Origin: Lachnospiraceae bacterium
Lineage (GTDB): Bacteria; Bacillota; Clostridia; Lachnospirales; Lachnospiraceae
Assembly: GCA_017552715.1 (NCBI GenBank)
Contig: JAFZOW010000066.1
Coordinates: 48,585-112,584 of the forward strand
DNA: 64,000 bases
Reading direction: 5' to 3'
Positions 42,534-51,485 of the stretch are shown here, piece by piece. The position numbers and the translations under genes are program-made. The notes beneath the pieces were generated by a model, which was not told where the DNA came from, made no database searches, and saw only the letters and a program-made list of their open reading frames with translations. Each line of letters opens with the position of its first letter. The stretch's first letter is position 1.

Positions 42534-44867
42534 TCAGGGCAGCTGCTCCGACCAGAAGCTGTTATTGTAGATATCCGTAAATTTATAGGAGGCGATATAG
42601 CCGCTGCCCACCTCGGTGTTGCTGATCTGCGGCTCGCCGCTCACCACCCAGGGTTCTCCCAGGAAGTAGCTGTCCTGGAAAGCTCCGCTGTAGGAATAGT
42701 AATCGCAGAGGAAATCCACCGTATCTCCGTCCTTCAGCTCCACAAGGCCCCTGGCGATGGTCTCGGTGGTGGTCTCTTCGTAATCCGGATCTGCCCCTGC
42801 GATATAGCCGTAAGGCTTTTCATCGGTAAAGAGCAGGATCAGGTTCACCCGCTCGCCGTTGAGCATGGCGGGCACACGTCCGCTGATGGTGTAGTGATTG
42901 CCGTCTTCCACGGTATCCAGATGGTAATAGGCTACGGGCTGGCTGTTGATGGAAAGCCAGGTGCCGTCCACATCCGCCACCAGATCCCCTTTATCATTAA
43001 ATTCAAATACATTGTCCAGACCAAGATCCACATAGCCGCTGCCGTCGTCCACAAACATGCTCAGATCCACGGAATGGACCAGCTCCCATTCCTCCTCGGA
43101 AAGGTCGATGGTATAGCTTCCTCCGCTCTTCTTCCATGTCAGCTTCGATGCATCCAGCTGATGGGAGGAGACATATTCCGCCGCATCCTCATCGCTTAAA
43201 GCCCGTCCGTCAAAGCCGCCCATGCCGGATACCAGGGAGAGTATGCTCTCCAGGCTCTGAAGGGTGTCGCCGCCTCCGCCGCTCAACATGGAGAAGGGCG
43301 AAACTCCCATACCGCCGCCGTTTGCCTGACCTGCTGCCTGGCCCACACCCTGCAGTCCGGCGAATTCACGGATGCAGTCGGAGTACTCGGAATCCACGCC
43401 GATCTGGGCATACAGATTGCTGGCGGTCTTCACCTTGGAACTCTTACGGTACGGGAAATAGACCGAGATGCCGTAAGCATTCGTCATGTTGGAAGAGGTG
43501 CGGTTATATTTCACCGCGCTGCGGAGGGTTTCGGAAAGGCCTCTTGCTTCCTCCGTATCCAGATTCTCCGCAAAGTGCACCAGGTCGATCTGGTCGATGG
43601 CCGAAGACTGGGCAAACTCGCGGCTGCCGCTGCGGGCACCGGATACCAGCGCATACTTATCCTCTTTGATCAGATTGGTCGTGCTCTGGGAGAAGGCCTT
43701 GAAATCATCCGGCAGGGTCTGGGAAAGTTCCGCCAGATCCACCAGGGAAAGGGTGGTCTTCTGCCCCGGACAGCTCTTGGCGCAGACATTCACAAAATCG
43801 TCGGCGATCATCTGTCCCAGCTCGATGGTGGGCATGGAAGTGTCCTTGGAAAGACTGGTGAGCCAGTTGGTATAATACCAGCCCACACCGGGTTCCGTCT
43901 CTTCGGACGCGATGATGTAATCCGCGTAGTTGGCACACATCAGATCCGTCTCCACCGTAGCCATCAGGCAGGCATCAAAGCCGATGAAGTCGAACTTAAG
44001 TCCCGCCGAGCTTAAGGCCTGGTTGATCTGCCCCAGGTTCATGGAACCGCTCTTCGCGTAGAGCTCGTCATAACCGAAACCGGAAAGGGAACCCCCGCCG
44101 TGATCCCAGAAGATCAGCATATTACGGTTGGCCGGATAATTACTGCTGCAGTACCTGATGAAAGCCGTCAGGTTCGCGGGATCCGTCATGGCCCCGCTGC
44201 CGGTGCTCTTCTCCAGCAGGTTCATCTTTCCGCCTTTGATCTGCCAGATCTGGTGGGAGCTGTTGGATATGCCATTGGTCTTCCAGGCCTTGCAGCCCCC
44301 GGTATAGACCAGCAGATTTACTTTATCCGAAAGGGTAGCCGACATCATCTCCTTTAAGTCGTTGCTGCCCATGCCGTACTTGGATTCCAGATCCGTACCG
44401 CACATATAGACCATGAGGGTGACCGTATCCTTGCCGCCTCCCAGGATATCCGTATACTTTATACGGGCTTCCGGGGAAACATCACGGTTCAGCTTTCCGC
44501 TGGTGGAACCCTCTACCCAGCCGGCCGAGCTGCCGGTAAAAGCTGCGGGCAGGCTGCCCGTATAGCTGCTGCTGCCGGTCGTACTTCCTACAGCCGGCTC
44601 GCTTCCCGTGTCAGAACCTCCCGAAAAACCGCCCAGGAAATTGCCCAGACCGCCGCCGCCGCCCAAAAGCACTATGGCGATCACGATGATCAGGCCAAGC
44701 TTGCTCCCGCCACCGCCGCTGCGCTGGGGACCGCCGCCTCCGCTGCTGCCGCCGCCGGGAAAGCTGCCGCCTCCCACCGGGCCGCTGCCCAGGCCGCTGC
44801 CTCTTCTGTGAACGCCGGCACCTCCGCCGGTAACGTTTTTCTCTCTGCCTCTGGGTCTGTCTGCCAT
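42534..44867 (-). CDS. Clostripain-family (C11) cysteine protease, membrane-anchored
   Basis: A 777-residue protein. The Gly/Arg-rich N-terminus (residues 1-55) precedes one transmembrane helix (about 57-75) and a Gly/Ser/Thr linker. The C11 core runs from about 148 to 460: LMVYMCGTDLESKYGMG, His256 in FWDHGGGS, Cys300 in FIGFDACLMATVE, EETEPGVGWYYTNW. The C-terminal 280 residues are beta-rich (DGDTVDFLCDYYS). It shares the same layout as the C11 lipoprotein at 32732 but differs in anchoring. Its ATG overlaps the stop of the amidase-like gene by one base (TAATG), so both are coupled. Confidence 0.9.
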   Translation of the reverse strand: MADRPRGREKNVTGGGAGVHRRGSGLGSGPVGGGSFPGGGSSGGGGPQRSGGGGSKLGLIIVIAIVLLGGGGGLGNFLGGFSGGSDTGSEPAVGSTTGSSSYTGSLPAAFTGSSAGWVEGSTSGKLNRDVSPEARIKYTDILGGGKDTVTLMVYMCGTDLESKYGMGSNDLKEMMSATLSDKVNLLVYTGGCKAWKTNGISNSSHQIWQIKGGKMNLLEKSTGSGAMTDPANLTAFIRYCSSNYPANRNMLIFWDHGGGSLSGFGYDELYAKSGSMNLGQINQALSSAGLKFDFIGFDACLMATVETDLMCANYADYIIASEETEPGVGWYYTNWLTSLSKDTSMPTIELGQMIADDFVNVCAKSCPGQKTTLSLVDLAELSQTLPDDFKAFSQSTTNLIKEDKYALVSGARSGSREFAQSSAIDQIDLVHFAENLDTEEARGLSETLRSAVKYNRTSSNMTNAYGISVYFPYRKSSKVKTASNLYAQIGVDSEYSDCIREFAGLQGVGQAAGQANGGGMGVSPFSMLSGGGGDTLQSLESILSLVSGMGGFDGRALSDEDAAEYVSSHQLDASKLTWKKSGGSYTIDLSEEEWELVHSVDLSMFVDDGSGYVDLGLDNVFEFNDKGDLVADVDGTWLSINSQPVAYYHLDTVEDGNHYTISGRVPAMLNGERVNLILLFTDEKPYGYIAGADPDYEETTTETIARGLVELKDGDTVDFLCDYYSYSGAFQDSYFLGEPWVVSGEPQISNTEVGSGYIASYKFTDIYNNSFWSEQLP

Positions 44868-45889
44868 TATCTCTCTCCTTTATCCAAAGCTTTGATGATG
44901 CCTTCCGCCAGGCCTTCCGCGGCCTTTTCCTCATAATCCGCGGCTTCCCGGCTGCTCACGCCTTCCTCATCCCTGTGCCAGCCGAAGTTCAATGCACAGG
45001 CCGGTATCTTCATATCATTGAGCGCATCCTCCTCCGAAAGCCGGACGATATCTCCCGCCGGTCCTCCAAGACTCTTCAGCACACTGCCCTCGACCAGATC
45101 CGCCAGTACCACGCTGTCCAGCCCCGGGATATAGTAATCCGTATCGCAGGCCGCAAAGGTGGGCGCCCGGTCACAGTCGTCATCGGCCACCGCAAGCCGC
45201 AGGAAGATGTCTGCATCAAAATATGCGCTGTAATCTGCCGCCTCTTCCGTATCCGCCCCCAGGCAGAATACGGTAAGTTCCGGTCTTTGCTCCTTCAAAA
45301 GCTCCGCCGTGCGTTCCATGATACCTGCGGCAGAAGAGGCGCTGTCCGCCGCTCCGCCGTCCCGCATCACAAGCACGGGGCCGCTCTTCTTCCATTCCTT
45401 TAAGGGAGTGAGGCGTATCCTCGTGGCATCGGGCTGCGCATCCGTTTCATCCACGCACATCTCGCTGAGCCGGAAGCTGAAGATCTTGTCCTCGCCCTCC
45501 TGATAAAGCTCGGCGGATGAGAGCAGTTCCGGATCCGCACTTACGGTGACCTCGTCCCCTTCCGTTTCTCCGCTGCCTTCCCGGGTCAGGATCACGGTTA
45601 GAGTCTTTCCCGGCACATCCGCACGGACTCTTACCCTGTCTCCCCCCGGGAGCAGTAAAAGACCGGCTTCGGAGCTGTCATGCACGATGAGCCTGCGGGA
45701 ACGACGGGTATTTGCCGCATTCTGCACCTCATCATAGGGTACCGCCGCAAAAACCTCCCCGTTCAAAAGCCCGCTGTACCAAAGCCAGCCCAGTCCGGGA
45801 AGCAGCAGGAAAACCAGGATCAGGGATACGGTAAAGAGTATCCTCATCTCGGGCGCTGCCCGGCGTTTTCTTTTACGCCTGCGCCCCAT
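44867..45889 (-). CDS. Membrane-anchored amidase_3-fold pseudoenzyme (putative)
   Basis: A 340-residue protein: a very basic N-terminus, one transmembrane helix (about 17-40) and an extracytoplasmic domain. Residues 170-335 look like an N-acetylmuramoyl-L-alanine amidase: MERTAELLKEQRPELTVFCLG, YFDADIFLRLAVADD, VVLADLVEGSVLKSLGG, then PACALNFGWHRDEEG and a helix YEEKAAEGLAEGIIKAL. In active amidases these correspond to DPGHGG, ADLFISIHAN and VELGFLSNPEE; here the zinc His residues and catalytic Glu are missing (VMRDGG, FLRLAVA, NFGW). It may be a regulator or scaffold for cell-wall enzymes or for the C11 protease translated from the overlapping gene. It overlaps the preceding methyltransferase gene by 17 bases. 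Confidence 0.6.
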   Translation of the reverse strand: MGRRRKRKRRAAPEMRILFTVSLILVFLLLPGLGWLWYSGLLNGEVFAAVPYDEVQNAANTRRSRRLIVHDSSEAGLLLLPGGDRVRVRADVPGKTLTVILTREGSGETEGDEVTVSADPELLSSAELYQEGEDKIFSFRLSEMCVDETDAQPDATRIRLTPLKEWKKSGPVLVMRDGGAADSASSAAGIMERTAELLKEQRPELTVFCLGADTEEAADYSAYFDADIFLRLAVADDDCDRAPTFAACDTDYYIPGLDSVVLADLVEGSVLKSLGGPAGDIVRLSEEDALNDMKIPACALNFGWHRDEEGVSSREAADYEEKAAEGLAEGIIKALDKGER

Positions 45890-47033
45890 TATGCTTCACG
45901 GGAGGCTTGGCCCCGGCATACTGCAGAAAATAAGTTTTGAGCATCCCGTTATAGATCTTGCGGTTCTTATCCGCCTTGCGTCCCAGATCCCGTTCCGCGT
46001 CCGCATAGGAAGTGATGAGATACATGGACCAGTCCTGCAGGGCCCGGTAACGCTCCCCTATGGTGCGGTACAGCTCCGGCAGGGCTTCCTTCTCCTCCAG
46101 ACGCTCGCCGTAGGGAGGATTGCTGATGATAAAGCCGTAACGCTTCGGATGGGACAGCTTCGCCACATCCCTGCACTGGAAATGGATGAGCTTATCAACT
46201 CCCGCACGCTTCGCATTTTCCCTTGCAGCTTTGATGATGGCATCATCCGCGTCATAGCCCTGAATGTCCGTCTCTACGGAAAGATCCTCTTCACTCTTCG
46301 CCTCTTCCCGGGCATCCTTCCACATATGGGCGGGGATGAGCTCCGGCCACTGCATGGCCGTAAACTCCCGCTTTACTCCGGGCATGATATGGGCCGCCAT
46401 CATGGCTGCCTCTATAGGGAAGGTGCCGCTGCCGCAGAAGGGATCCACCAGGATGCGGTCCCCCCTCCAGGGCGTGAGGGCGATCAGTGCCGCCGCCAGA
46501 TTCTCCGCAATGGGTGCCTTTGCAGCCAGCAGGCGGTAACCCCGCTTGTGCAGGGAATCCCCGCTGGTATCCAGCCCCACGCTCACGATATCTTTTTTGA
46601 TGAACACACGGAAAGGATAGGCGGCACCGCTCTCCGGGAAACGAGTGATCCCGTATTTTTCCCCCAGGCGGTCCACCATGGCCTTTTTCATCACCGACTG
46701 TATATCCGAAGGGGAGAACAGCGCGCTCTTCACCCCGGCAGCCTTCGCCACCCAGAAACGGGCATCCTTCGGAAGGAAGCGCTCCAGCGGCAGGGCTTTC
46801 GTTCCCTGATAGAGCTCTTCAAAGGAAGTTGCGGGAAAGCTCCCCACCTTGATGAGCAGGCGCTCCGCCGTACGGGAGCAGATGTTCACCCGGCAGACTG
46901 CCTCCGCGTCTCCCGCAAAGGTCACCCGGCCGTCCTCCACTTCCGTCACGTCATAACCCAGATCCGTGATCTCTCTTTTCAGAACCGCCTCCAGTCCGAA
47001 ATGGCAGGGGGCGATGATATCAAAACGCTCCAT
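45873..47033 (-). CDS. THUMP-domain RNA methyltransferase (RlmL/YpsC-like)
   Basis: 386 residues from the ATG at 47033 (ERFDIIAPCHFGLEAVLKREI). The THUMP domain covers about 45-150, followed by a class I methyltransferase with VDPFCGSGTFPIEAAMMAA, DIQGYDADD and the catalytic NPPYGERL. This is the layout of bacterial 23S rRNA m2G2445-type enzymes without the second RlmK domain. The frame is open further upstream, but conserved sequence starts at this Met. First gene of the operon with the amidase-like gene. Confidence 0.93.
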   Translation of the reverse strand: MERFDIIAPCHFGLEAVLKREITDLGYDVTEVEDGRVTFAGDAEAVCRVNICSRTAERLLIKVGSFPATSFEELYQGTKALPLERFLPKDARFWVAKAAGVKSALFSPSDIQSVMKKAMVDRLGEKYGITRFPESGAAYPFRVFIKKDIVSVGLDTSGDSLHKRGYRLLAAKAPIAENLAAALIALTPWRGDRILVDPFCGSGTFPIEAAMMAAHIMPGVKREFTAMQWPELIPAHMWKDAREEAKSEEDLSVETDIQGYDADDAIIKAARENAKRAGVDKLIHFQCRDVAKLSHPKRYGFIISNPPYGERLEEKEALPELYRTIGERYRALQDWSMYLITSYADAERDLGRKADKNRKIYNGMLKTYFLQYAGAKPPVKHNGAQA

Positions 47034-47106
47034 AACGCGTAACAGTATAGCACAACAAGCCCCCTTGAACAAGCATCCGCCTTCCCCGAAAATGTTCCAA
47101 AGCATC

Positions 47107-47135
47107 TTGTTATTTCAGCCTGTTTTCTGTATAAT
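47107..47135 (+). promoter_or_regulatory. Promoter of cellobiose phosphorylase gene
   Basis: TTGTTA (47107-47112), 17 bases, TATAAT (47130-47135), on the plus strand, 67 bases before the ATG. Confidence 0.75.
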
Positions 47136-47202
47136 CGAATACGCTTAGCAATTATTTTATCCTTTTTTAGAAAAAAACGATTAAATCAAAGGAGAAATGC
47201 GC

Positions 47203-49686
47203 ATGAAATTTGGTCATTTTGATGACGCCAACAGAGAATACGTCATCACCACCCCCAGAACCCCTTATCCCTGGATCAACTATCTGGGAACACAGGGTTT
47301 CTTTTCACTGATCTCCAACACCGCCGGCGGCTATTCATTCTATAAGGATGCACGTCTCCGCCGCATCACCCGTTACCGTTACAATAACGTTCCCATCGAT
47401 ATGGGCGGACGTTATTTCTATATCAACGACAACGGTACCGTATGGAACCCCGGCTGGTCTCCCGTTAAGACGGAGCTTGACGCTTTCGAGTGCCGTCACG
47501 GCATGGGCTATACGGTCATCTGCGGCAAAAAGGCGGATCTTAAAGCCGAAGTAACCTTCTTCGTACCCCAGGATTTTGACGGTGAAGTACAGCAGCTGGT
47601 GCTCACCAATGAGGGCAGCGCGGAAAAGAGCTTCTCGCTCTTCTCCTTCGCGGAATGGTGCCTCTGGGATGCACAGGACGATTCCAACAACTTCCAGCGT
47701 AACTTCTCCACCGGCCGCGTGGAGGTGGACGGCTCCGTGATCTATCATAAGACCGAATACCGTGACCGCCGCAACCACTACGCTTTCTATTCCGTAAACG
47801 ACAGCATCGACGGTTACGATACCGACCGCGATTCCTTCATCGGCCTTTACAACGGTTTCAACAATCCCGAGGCCGTGCTTGCAGGCAAGGCAACGGATTC
47901 CTTCGCAGACGGCTGGGCTCCCATCGCTTCCCATTACAAGAAGATCACCCTGAAGCCCGGCGAGTCCAAGGCTCTGGTCTTTGTGCTGGGTTATGTGGAG
48001 ATGCCCGTGGATCAGAAGTTCGAGGCCGACGGCAAGACCATCAACAAGGTCAAGGCCAAAGAGATGATCGCAAAATACGATACCCCGGAGAAGTTCGCCG
48101 CCGGAATGAAAGAGCTGCGTGCTTACTGGGATAAGCTGCTGGGCATCTTAAGCGTGGATACGCCGGACGACAAGGTCAACCGCATGGTCAATATCTGGAA
48201 CCAGTACCAGTGCATGGTCACCTTCAACCTGTCCCGTTCCGCTTCCTATTTCGAATCCGGCATCGGCCGCGGCATGGGCTTCCGCGATTCCAACCAGGAT
48301 ATCCTGGGCTTCGTGCACCAGATCCCCGACCGTGCCAAGGAGCGCATCATCGATATCGCCTCCACCCAGTTCCCCGACGGCGGCTGCTACCATCAGTACC
48401 AGCCCCTTACCAAGAAGGGCAACGCAGATATCGGCGGCGATTTCTCCGACGATCCCCTGTGGCTCATCCTTTCGGTGGCGGCCTACATCAAGGAGACCGG
48501 CGACTGGTCCATCCTGGACGAGCAGGTTCCTTACGACAACGATATGTCCGTTGCCCAGTCCATGCTGGAGCACCTGCGTGTTTCCTTCTATCATATCGTG
48601 AATAACTTAGGACCTCACGGACTGCCTCTGGCCATGCGTGCCGACTGGAACGACTGCATCAACCTTTCCTGCTATTCCGACACGCCGGGTGAGTCCTTCC
48701 AGACTTATACCAATCCGAAGTTCGCAGCCGAGGGCGGCTACTCCAAGGTAGCCGAGTCCGTAATGGTGGCTGCACTCTTCACCTATACCGGTCCCAACTA
48801 TGTGGCCATCCTCAGGCATCTCGGTAAGGATGACGAGGCTGCAGCCGCACAGGCCGAGATTGACAAGATGAAGAAGAACATGATGGAATCCGCCTGGGAC
48901 GGCGACTGGTTCCTGCGTGCCTACGATGCCAACGGCGAGAAGATGGGCTCCAAGGAATGCGAGGAAGGCCAGATCTTCATCGAGCCCCAGGGCTTTGCCA
49001 TCATGTCGGATGTGGGCAAGGAGCAGGGTACCGACCTTAAGACCCTGGCTGCCATTGATGAGCGCCTGAACACCGAGTTCGGTCTGGTGCTCAACAATCC
49101 CGCCTTCTCCAAGTACTACATCCAGTACGGCGAGATCTCCACTTATCCCGGCGGATATAAGGAGAACGCGGGTATCTTCACCCACAACAATGCCTGGATC
49201 ATCTGCGCCGCCGCTTATGCCGGCCAGGGCGATCAGGCCTTCAAGTACTATTCCGAGATTGCTCCCGCCTTCACGGAAGAGACCTCCGATATCCACAAGA
49301 CCGAGCCCTATGTATACGGTCAGATGATCGGCGGTAAGGATGCGGGTTCCGATATCGGACGTACCGGCAAGAACTTCGGTCAGGGCAAGAACTCCTGGCT
49401 TACCGGTACCGCCGCCTGGAACATGGTCGCCATCTCCCAGTACATCCTGGGTGTACAGCCCGATTTCGACGGCCTGCGCATCGATCCTTCCATTCCTTCC
49501 GCCTGGGACGGACTGAAGGCTACGAGACAGTTCCGTGGCGCCACCTACGAGATCAAGGTGAGCAATCCTTCCCACGTCTGCAAGGGCGTAAAGAGCGTTA
49601 CCGTGGACGGTGCCGCTGTGGAAGGCAACCTCATCCCCGCTTACAGCGACGGCAAGACCCATGTGGTGGAAGTCGTGATGGGCTGA
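47203..49686 (+). CDS. cbp: Cellobiose phosphorylase (GH94)
   Basis: 827 residues, matching Clostridium thermocellum cellobiose phosphorylase almost along its whole length: [27 protein letters not shown] at the start, then [48 protein letters not shown], the catalytic acid in [23 protein letters not shown] and [11 protein letters not shown]. The enzyme is cytoplasmic and splits cellobiose with phosphate into glucose 1-phosphate and glucose. ATG 47203 is chosen because AAGGAG lies 8 bases before it. Codon use is strongly biased to C-ending and CTG codons, as for a highly expressed gene. It has its own promoter and terminator. Confidence 0.97.
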   Translation: MKFGHFDDANREYVITTPRTPYPWINYLGTQGFFSLISNTAGGYSFYKDARLRRITRYRYNNVPIDMGGRYFYINDNGTVWNPGWSPVKTELDAFECRHGMGYTVICGKKADLKAEVTFFVPQDFDGEVQQLVLTNEGSAEKSFSLFSFAEWCLWDAQDDSNNFQRNFSTGRVEVDGSVIYHKTEYRDRRNHYAFYSVNDSIDGYDTDRDSFIGLYNGFNNPEAVLAGKATDSFADGWAPIASHYKKITLKPGESKALVFVLGYVEMPVDQKFEADGKTINKVKAKEMIAKYDTPEKFAAGMKELRAYWDKLLGILSVDTPDDKVNRMVNIWNQYQCMVTFNLSRSASYFESGIGRGMGFRDSNQDILGFVHQIPDRAKERIIDIASTQFPDGGCYHQYQPLTKKGNADIGGDFSDDPLWLILSVAAYIKETGDWSILDEQVPYDNDMSVAQSMLEHLRVSFYHIVNNLGPHGLPLAMRADWNDCINLSCYSDTPGESFQTYTNPKFAAEGGYSKVAESVMVAALFTYTGPNYVAILRHLGKDDEAAAAQAEIDKMKKNMMESAWDGDWFLRAYDANGEKMGSKECEEGQIFIEPQGFAIMSDVGKEQGTDLKTLAAIDERLNTEFGLVLNNPAFSKYYIQYGEISTYPGGYKENAGIFTHNNAWIICAAAYAGQGDQAFKYYSEIAPAFTEETSDIHKTEPYVYGQMIGGKDAGSDIGRTGKNFGQGKNSWLTGTAAWNMVAISQYILGVQPDFDGLRIDPSIPSAWDGLKATRQFRGATYEIKVSNPSHVCKGVKSVTVDGAAVEGNLIPAYSDGKTHVVEVVMG

Positions 49687-49712
49687 GGAAAGAGCCGAAA
49701 AGAACAATAAAG

Positions 49713-49745
49713 AACCCCGTCGGGAAACCGGCGGGGTTTTCTTTT
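49713..49745 (+). terminator. Terminator of cellobiose phosphorylase
   Basis: AACCCCGTCGG-GAAA-CCGGCGGGGTT (49713-49738), a long stem with a GNRA-type loop, followed by TTCTTTT on the plus strand. Confidence 0.9.
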
Positions 49746-49788
49746 ACTCTTATGATCCGTAAGGAACGCTTACACGTCCTCTTTCAGC

Positions 49789-50334
49789 TTACTGCCACTG
49801 GCCGTTGTTGTTCATGGGAGCCTGGCCCTGCTGGAACTGCTGCTGGGGCATCTGGCCCTGGAACTGCTGAGGCTGCTGCATCTGCTGCATCTGCTGCATC
49901 TGAGGCTGAGCGCCGGGATAGAAGAACTTCTCAACAAAAGCACCGACGAAAGGAAGCTTGATCCTGCCGCCCTTGGCCACCTTCAGAAGGGTGGTTACAA
50001 AGAGCACGAAGAAGATCACGCTGAGAGCGGTACTGACATATCCGACGATATCCATCTTGCCGGTCATCAGGATATAGGTCTCATAGTAATCCTCGCTGAA
50101 GAAGCCCCAGAACCAGTTCCAGAAGCGGTCAACGTAACCGACTGCGCTGAGGACGATGCTGAATACCGCTTCGAGCAATGCCCACTGGCATACGTTTGAC
50201 TTGGTCTCCACTGCGACATCACAGATGAGGAAAGCAAGCAGTATCACCACCGTTGCCAGCCCCAATCCCGTATAGTGGATGCAGGCGATGCCCAGTACAG
50301 ACAGAAGTATCGGATGTGCCTTGATCTCTTTCAT
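49789..50334 (-). CDS. Small membrane protein with Gln/Met/Pro-rich tail
   Basis: 181 residues from ATG 50334 (GAGGTG site 6 bases upstream). There are three to four hydrophobic helices: residues 10-40, 50-65 and 95-120. The tail after residue 145 is of low complexity, MQQMQQMQQPQQ and PQQQFQQG, and likely cytoplasmic and disordered. No family recognised; such Gln-rich tails can mediate self-association. It has its own promoter (50406-50434) with two palindromes in the leader. Confidence 0.7.
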   Translation of the reverse strand: MKEIKAHPILLSVLGIACIHYTGLGLATVVILLAFLICDVAVETKSNVCQWALLEAVFSIVLSAVGYVDRFWNWFWGFFSEDYYETYILMTGKMDIVGYVSTALSVIFFVLFVTTLLKVAKGGRIKLPFVGAFVEKFFYPGAQPQMQQMQQMQQPQQFQGQMPQQQFQQGQAPMNNNGQWQ

Positions 50335-50351
50335 ATCATTCACCTCTTTCC

Positions 50352-50434
50352 GCCGTATGTACGGCTAAATTGTTTTCAGCCGCATGTCAACATACAGCCA
50401 AAAAAATTATATTATATCCTCCGGCAAATGTAAA
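50352..50434 (-). promoter_or_regulatory. Promoter and paired palindromes upstream of Gln-rich membrane protein
   Basis: On the minus strand TTTACA (50429-50434), 17 bases, TATAAT (50406-50411). The leader carries two related palindromes: the perfect GCCGTATGTACGGC (50352-50365) and the imperfect GCCGCATGTCAACATACAGC (50379-50398). They can be operators or RNA hairpins close to the ribosome site. Confidence 0.65.
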
Positions 50435-50468
50435 GCGTTGACCTTGGCAGGGAGGGCCGGTCTTACTC

Positions 50469-51482
50469 TCAGGGCTCTTCCCTTCTCTCCGCTTCTTTTC
50501 TTACGGCTTCCGCACTCTCCTGCCAGGAGGCATAACCCGCTTCTCCTCGGTGATCCGGCAGTTCGTAACGGGCTTTCAGTTCTCCCCCGAGGTACTCGGT
50601 AAACTTTCTTGCCCCCCAGTAATTCAAGTGGGACCAGTCACTGAAATCCGTTTCGAAATCCAGCCCGATCTCGTCGTAATCGTAATTCGTACTGTTGAAC
50701 TGCAGCTCATAGACCTCCGCTATGGAACGCAGACGGTTATAGATCACCTCGTCCTCATTGGTGGTGATATAGGGCGTAACGATCAGGAAGAGCTCTATCC
50801 CCTGCTCCTTGGCAAACTGCATGATACGCATCAGGTAATCCTCGGATTTGACCGTAACGCTCATGCTGGCAGTCTCGTCCAGCTCCGGCCGCTCCTGAGC
50901 CTCCTGATTAAAATACGGAGAAAAACCCTTGAAGCTTCCCAGTGTCCGGGCTGCCGTAAAAGGAAAGAGCAGATCCTCCGATGTAAGGTCCCTGAGCCTG
51001 TCATGATAACTAACGAAGGAGGGGAAAAAGTCCGGGATACGCTCCGGCTCCACACTGTCCATGAGCATCTGAAGTTTGTTCATGGACAGGCGCATTCCCT
51101 GCAGGTTTTCATCCAGCCACAGATACTGGTAATCCTCTTTGAAACGCGCCGGAGCAAAAAGATCCAGCACCACCACCTTAGGCTTCTGGTATTTGCAGAT
51201 CTCTTTCAGATAATAATAGGTGCACCACAGAGGCTGCTCTGCCGCGCTGTAATCGTAGGCGGTGATACCGTATTCCTCCCACAACAGTCCCGTATCGATA
51301 TCGCAGTGGATATGGCTGGAGCCCATCATGACCACATCGATACTGTTGGGAGGCTGGTAATACAGGGCCCGCGCCTGATCGATCCCGTGCTTCGATTTCA
51401 CGCAGAGCACACCGTTCAGATACCACAGGCTGAACAGTGTCAATATCACAAAGAAAAGTTGTACGAGTCTTTTCTTTACCAA
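50469..51482 (-). CDS. DltD/AlgX-like SGNH protein, partner of MBOAT
   Basis: A 337-residue protein with an N-terminal membrane anchor (residues 7-27) and an extracytoplasmic SGNH fold. The block I Ser lies in VVMMGSSHIHCDIDT, the acyltransferase-like core continues YSAAEQPLWCTYYYLKEIC, and DWSHLNYWGARKFTEYLG supplies the Asp-His pair. Related proteins transfer acetyl or other acyl groups delivered by an AlgI/PatA-like MBOAT to surface glycans. The MBOAT gene ends four bases upstream of the ATG. Confidence 0.85.
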   Translation of the reverse strand: MVKKRLVQLFFVILTLFSLWYLNGVLCVKSKHGIDQARALYYQPPNSIDVVMMGSSHIHCDIDTGLLWEEYGITAYDYSAAEQPLWCTYYYLKEICKYQKPKVVVLDLFAPARFKEDYQYLWLDENLQGMRLSMNKLQMLMDSVEPERIPDFFPSFVSYHDRLRDLTSEDLLFPFTAARTLGSFKGFSPYFNQEAQERPELDETASMSVTVKSEDYLMRIMQFAKEQGIELFLIVTPYITTNEDEVIYNRLRSIAEVYELQFNSTNYDYDEIGLDFETDFSDWSHLNYWGARKFTEYLGGELKARYELPDHRGEAGYASWQESAEAVRKEAERREEP

Positions 51483-51485
51483 AAC

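Noticed and set aside
44608-44811. Proline-rich plus-strand frame
   Set aside because: It is the complement of the Gly-rich N-terminal region of the C11 protease and has no independent support.
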